Origin: Planococcus plakortidis
GTDB lineage: Bacteria > Bacillota > Bacilli > Bacillales_A > Planococcaceae
Length of the DNA: 64,000 nucleotides
Assembly: GCF_001687605.2 (NCBI RefSeq)
Contig: NZ_CP016539.2
Location: 2,820,501-2,884,500 of the forward strand
Direction: 5' to 3'
In this document: positions 61,457 through 64,000 of the stretch, one piece after another
How positions within the stretch are numbered: the stretch's first letter is position 1
Layout of the letters: each line of letters starts with the position of its first letter
Program-made: the position numbers and the translations under genes
Notes under the pieces: generated by a model
Databases searched by the model: none
Told to the model about the DNA's origin: nothing
What the model saw: the letters and a program-made list of their open reading frames with translations, nothing else

Positions 61457-62095
61457 TTAAAATGCCGCAAACAACACTAGCGATAGCAAGGTAATGACAG
61501 CTATTGCCACCAACACGGACGGAATCATGATCACGAAAAACCCCTTCCAGGCTGAAAATCGCTGCGCTTCCCCTACCGCTTTGCACTGGATGACGAAAGT
61601 CCAGATACCGACAACGATCACGATGGTCAGAAGCAGCAGGCCGACGACCAAGCCGAGCCCTGTATCGGGTTGTGCCGAAACAGGATCGATTTCCGTGTAG
61701 AAGGTCGATGGTGAAGTGATGAGCCAGACCAGCCACATCGGCAATAACCAAACCTGCGGAATGCTCGCCGTGACCACTGCGCGGAACATTTCCGCATACG
61801 TCCCGACACCGCCGAATAATTTGCCCAATAACTTATAAATGCCCGAAATGATGGCGATTCCCGCGACTGCAGAAAGCGGCCCGAGTAGCAAGGATCCCAC
61901 GATCACCCCGACAGCCGGAAACATCTGCTCCCCGCCCGAAGCACCGGAAAGCGCGCCTGCAAATCCGACCAGTGCCAGGAGCAAAACGATAAAACGGGTG
62001 GTTTTTTCTTCGATGACATAACGTACCGTCTCGCGGGGACGCGTCCAAATGGCTGTAAACGGATTCAATTCAGCGTATGCAGCCGGCTTATTCAT
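61457..62095 (-). CDS. Yip1-family membrane protein
   Basis: 212 aa with five or six membrane segments (FIVLLLALVGFAGALSG, VGVIVGSLLLGPLSAVAGIA, WLLPMWLVWLITSP, LVVGLLLLTIVIVVGIW, FFVIMIPSVLVAIAVITLLS). The hydrophilic N-terminus NPFTAIWTRPRETVRYVIEE is typical of bacterial YIP1/DUF1282-type proteins, whose role is unknown. The ATG at 62095 has AAGAGGT 7 nt upstream; another in-frame ATG ten codons earlier (62125) is possible. Confidence 0.8.
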   Translation of the reverse strand: MNKPAAYAELNPFTAIWTRPRETVRYVIEEKTTRFIVLLLALVGFAGALSGASGGEQMFPAVGVIVGSLLLGPLSAVAGIAIISGIYKLLGKLFGGVGTYAEMFRAVVTASIPQVWLLPMWLVWLITSPSTFYTEIDPVSAQPDTGLGLVVGLLLLTIVIVVGIWTFVIQCKAVGEAQRFSAWKGFFVIMIPSVLVAIAVITLLSLVLFAAF

Positions 62096-62220
62096 GAAGA
62101 TACCTCTTGTGTTTTGCTTGTTCATTACCCATGACTCTCTCCCCCTTTTATTTCCATCTAATCATACCGTTCTATATTTGTAAATGAATGGAAAGGAAAG
62201 TTTGTACCCTTTCTACAGCA

Positions 62221-62253
62221 AAAAAAAGCTTAAGCAGCTATCGCTTAAGCTTT
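62221..62253 (-). terminator. Terminator containing the SDR stop codon
   Basis: AAAGCTTAAGC pairs with GCTTAAGCTTT, followed by T7 on the minus strand. The TAA of the SDR gene lies within the first arm. Confidence 0.85.
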
Positions 62254-63132
62254 CGGGTTGCTATCGTCAGGTTCTTTCGCTGCGTTTTCCGGTTCATGGA
62301 GCGTTCCGCTATGCGGTGCTTCCGGCGGTGTTTTCTCCAAATTCATCTTGATGAAGTTTGCCGAGCGCTTTTCCAGCATCTTCGGGGCCATCCGCGTCAA
62401 TAAACGCACGGTTTTCATCTTCCGGCCGACTTCCACGACTTCCTTCGGCTCATCAATCAAATCGATGATCGCCTTGACTGCTTGCATCGGGTCATCCATG
62501 GGCTTCATGTCGACCACATGGCCCGAGTAGTTGCCGGCGTGTTCGAACCATGGGGTATCGGTCGCCCACGGAAGCACCGAGCAGACATGGATGTCGCCGT
62601 AACCCTCGAGTTTCACTTCTTCATTGAGCGCCGAACTGAAACCGAGGACGGCGTGCTTGCTGGCGCTGTAGCCGGTGAAATAAGGAAATGCGACATCGCT
62701 CGCCACCGATCCGATATTGATCAAAATGCCGCTTCCGGCCTCCTTGAAATGGCGAAGCGCAAAATGGCTGCCGTTGACCGTCCCTTTGACGTTCACTTCC
62801 ACCATGCGCGCGAGATCTTCCAGCGGGATTTCAGTAAATGGGCCGATCACGCCGACGCCTGCGTTATTGATCCACACATCGATCCTGCCGAAACTGGTCA
62901 GCGCTTCTTCGAATAGCCACGCGACATCCGCTTCACGGCTGACATCCATCGTAACCGCAATGGCGTTCGGGCCGAGTTCGCTCGCAAGCGCTTCGATCAA
63001 GCCGGTGCGCCGTGCCGCCAGGACCAGATTCGCGCCATCCTTCGCCAATTGGCGCGCCACTTCTTTGCCGAGCCCGCTGGAGGCGCCGGTGATGACGATT
63101 GTCTTGCCGCGCCGTGATTTTTCCTGTACCAT
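62245..63132 (-). CDS. SDR family oxidoreductase, tandem copy 1
   Basis: 295 aa. The nucleotide site is VITGASSGLGKEVARQL, then VTMDVSRE, WINNAGVGVIGPF, catalytic Ser in LINIGSVASDV and Tyr-Lys in YFTGYSASKHAVLGF. The C-terminal 60 residues are extra for a classical SDR (VVEVGRKMKTVRLLTRMAP, then APHSGTLHEPENAAKEPDD). It resembles the next gene upstream over its full length, including the SG(T/S)LHEP tail motif. The substrate is unknown. The ATG at 63132 follows AAAGGAGGGGGGCGGC. It overlaps nothing but lies 18 bp after its paralogue, so both form one operon. Confidence 0.9.
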   Translation of the reverse strand: MVQEKSRRGKTIVITGASSGLGKEVARQLAKDGANLVLAARRTGLIEALASELGPNAIAVTMDVSREADVAWLFEEALTSFGRIDVWINNAGVGVIGPFTEIPLEDLARMVEVNVKGTVNGSHFALRHFKEAGSGILINIGSVASDVAFPYFTGYSASKHAVLGFSSALNEEVKLEGYGDIHVCSVLPWATDTPWFEHAGNYSGHVVDMKPMDDPMQAVKAIIDLIDEPKEVVEVGRKMKTVRLLTRMAPKMLEKRSANFIKMNLEKTPPEAPHSGTLHEPENAAKEPDDSNPKA

Positions 63133-63150
63133 GCCGCCCCCCTCCTTTCG

Positions 63151-64000
63151 TCACTGTTCTTCTTGTTGTTCAAAGCGTTCCCGCAAATCCCCTGTCACCG
63201 CATGGCCCTCTTCCACCGGCTCGTGCAGGCTGCCGGAAGTCAGTTCCGCTGCCGGCGCCGATTCAATCATTTCCTTAAGTTCTTCGCCACTGAGGCCTTT
63301 CGCGAATGATGGCAGGAACTGCCCGAGAAAGGCTGCGGCTTTTCCCTTGCCGCCGACTTCCACATTCTTTTTCGGCTCCTCGATCAACTCGAGAATGGCA
63401 TCGATCACCTTGGCCGGATCGTCCGGCGGCCCGACCAGTATTTCATGCCCGGAGTAATTGGCTGCATGTTCTGTCCACGGCGTGTCGGTGACCCATGGGT
63501 CGATTGAACAGACATGGATATCGGGGTAGTCTTCCAGCCGGAGTTCCTCGTACAAACCGTTCGATAATCCGCTGACGCCGAATTTACTGCCGGTATAGGC
63601 AGCCCCGTAAGGCATCGGGATCTTGCTCGCAAATGACGAGACATTGATCAAGATGCCGGACTGCTGCTGTTTGAATCGGCGCAACGCAAAATGGCTGCCA
63701 TACATGGTGCCGAGCAGATTCACTTCCACCGTCCGGTTCAAATCACGCAGCGGTGTATCGATAAAGGGGCCGTAGACGCCGATTCCTGCGTTGTTGATCC
63801 ACACGTCGATGCGCCCGAAATTATTCACCGCCGCCCTGTGCAAACTTTCCACATCCTTCACCTGGCTGACATCAGCTGTCACCGGGATGACCAATGGCCC
63901 GAGCGAGTCCGCGAGCTCTTCGATGAGCCGTGTCCTGCGGGCAGCAATGACCAATTTCGCTTGTTCACCCGCCAAACGTTCCGCCAGCCCGCGGCCGATT
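63151..64000 (-). CDS. SDR family oxidoreductase, tandem copy 2 (5' end outside window)
   Basis: A partial gene that runs off the right edge; about 283 residues are visible. The remaining first part of the TGxxxGIG site is seen as IGRGLAERLAG at the edge, followed by KLVIAARRTRLIEEL, PVTADVSQVKDV, WINNAGIGVYGPFID, Ser in LINVSSFASKI and YTGSKFGVSGL. The tail has the SGSLHEP motif shared with copy 1. A TTG start at 63975 would cut into the Rossmann motif and is rejected. It is the first gene of the pair in transcription order. Confidence 0.88.
   Translation of the reverse strand, partial: IGRGLAERLAGEQAKLVIAARRTRLIEELADSLGPLVIPVTADVSQVKDVESLHRAAVNNFGRIDVWINNAGIGVYGPFIDTPLRDLNRTVEVNLLGTMYGSHFALRRFKQQQSGILINVSSFASKIPMPYGAAYTGSKFGVSGLSNGLYEELRLEDYPDIHVCSIDPWVTDTPWTEHAANYSGHEILVGPPDDPAKVIDAILELIEEPKKNVEVGGKGKAAAFLGQFLPSFAKGLSGEELKEMIESAPAAELTSGSLHEPVEEGHAVTGDLRERFEQQEEQ

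Noticed and set aside
1-64000. tRNA, rRNA, CRISPR array, prophage or IS element
   Set aside because: None of the hallmark sequences, transposase or integrase frames, or regularly spaced repeats was seen.

Overview
The window looks like a chromosomal piece of a carotenoid-making, low-to-mid GC Firmicute of the family Planococcaceae (Planococcus or a close relative). I infer this from C30-type carotenoid desaturases, MsmX/UgpC, GltAB, ExoA, a 425-aa UMF1-type MFS protein, YsnF/YtxH stress proteins, strong AGGAGG ribosome sites with many TTG/GTG starts, and a lysine riboswitch before dapA. There are no rRNA or tRNA genes, no transposase and no CRISPR array. Genes are compact, and rho-independent terminators separate almost every transcription unit.

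Layout. 1-2.9 kb: two overlapping carotenoid desaturase genes, the first cut by the window edge. 3.1-9.7 kb: a LysM-3D cell-wall protein, the DEAD-box helicase DbpA, a circularly permuted ATP-grasp gene followed by an alpha-E/transglutaminase fusion, and a YtxH-like protein. 9.8-11.3 kb: an HD-GYP gene and a secreted unknown in a more AT-rich patch. 11.5-19.9 kb: glutamate synthase and RecQ. 20-23.2 kb: a GXWXG protein, a short-chain dehydrogenase, an unknown, an XRE regulator and a pentapeptide protein. 23.3-25.4 kb: two DUF1538 membrane proteins with a tandem PII protein. 25.5-31.6 kb: catalase, a CDP-glycerol glycerophosphotransferase, ExoA, an MFS protein and a UPF0180-YtxH fusion. 31.9-36.4 kb: a sugar ABC transporter divergent from its ATPase. 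36.5-38.2 kb: RlmN and a glyoxalase-fold protein. 38.8-42.8 kb: two CoA-transferase paralogues around a LytTR regulator. 43-45.6 kb: an MFS pump, a B12-binding MerR regulator of LitR/CarH type and a small protein. 46-53.6 kb: purine and nucleoside permeases, a DHA2 pump and an RND pump. 53.7-64 kb: TraB, a YpfJ peptidase, a methyltransferase, the lysine riboswitch with dapA, an RsbR paralogue, a CWB2 wall protein, YsnF, a Yip1-like protein and two tandem short-chain dehydrogenases.

How it may work together. The most interesting signal is a tandem 11-bp direct repeat of the form TTGTATAANNN. It occurs, with exact 11-bp phasing, in three intergenic promoter regions: ahead of the carotenoid genes, ahead of the LitR/CarH-like gene itself, and ahead of the RND pump. 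This fits one light- and adenosylcobalamin-controlled regulon that joins carotenoid synthesis to an RND exporter. A second candidate system is the DUF1538-DUF1538-tandem PII operon, whose three genes overlap end to end. A third theme is general stress: catalase, a dehydrogenase, YtxH-like and YsnF-like genes all have GTTTAN...GGGNAN sigma-B-like promoters, and an RsbR paralogue is nearby. A dispersed intergenic repeat appears three times, twice nearly complete and in opposite orientation.
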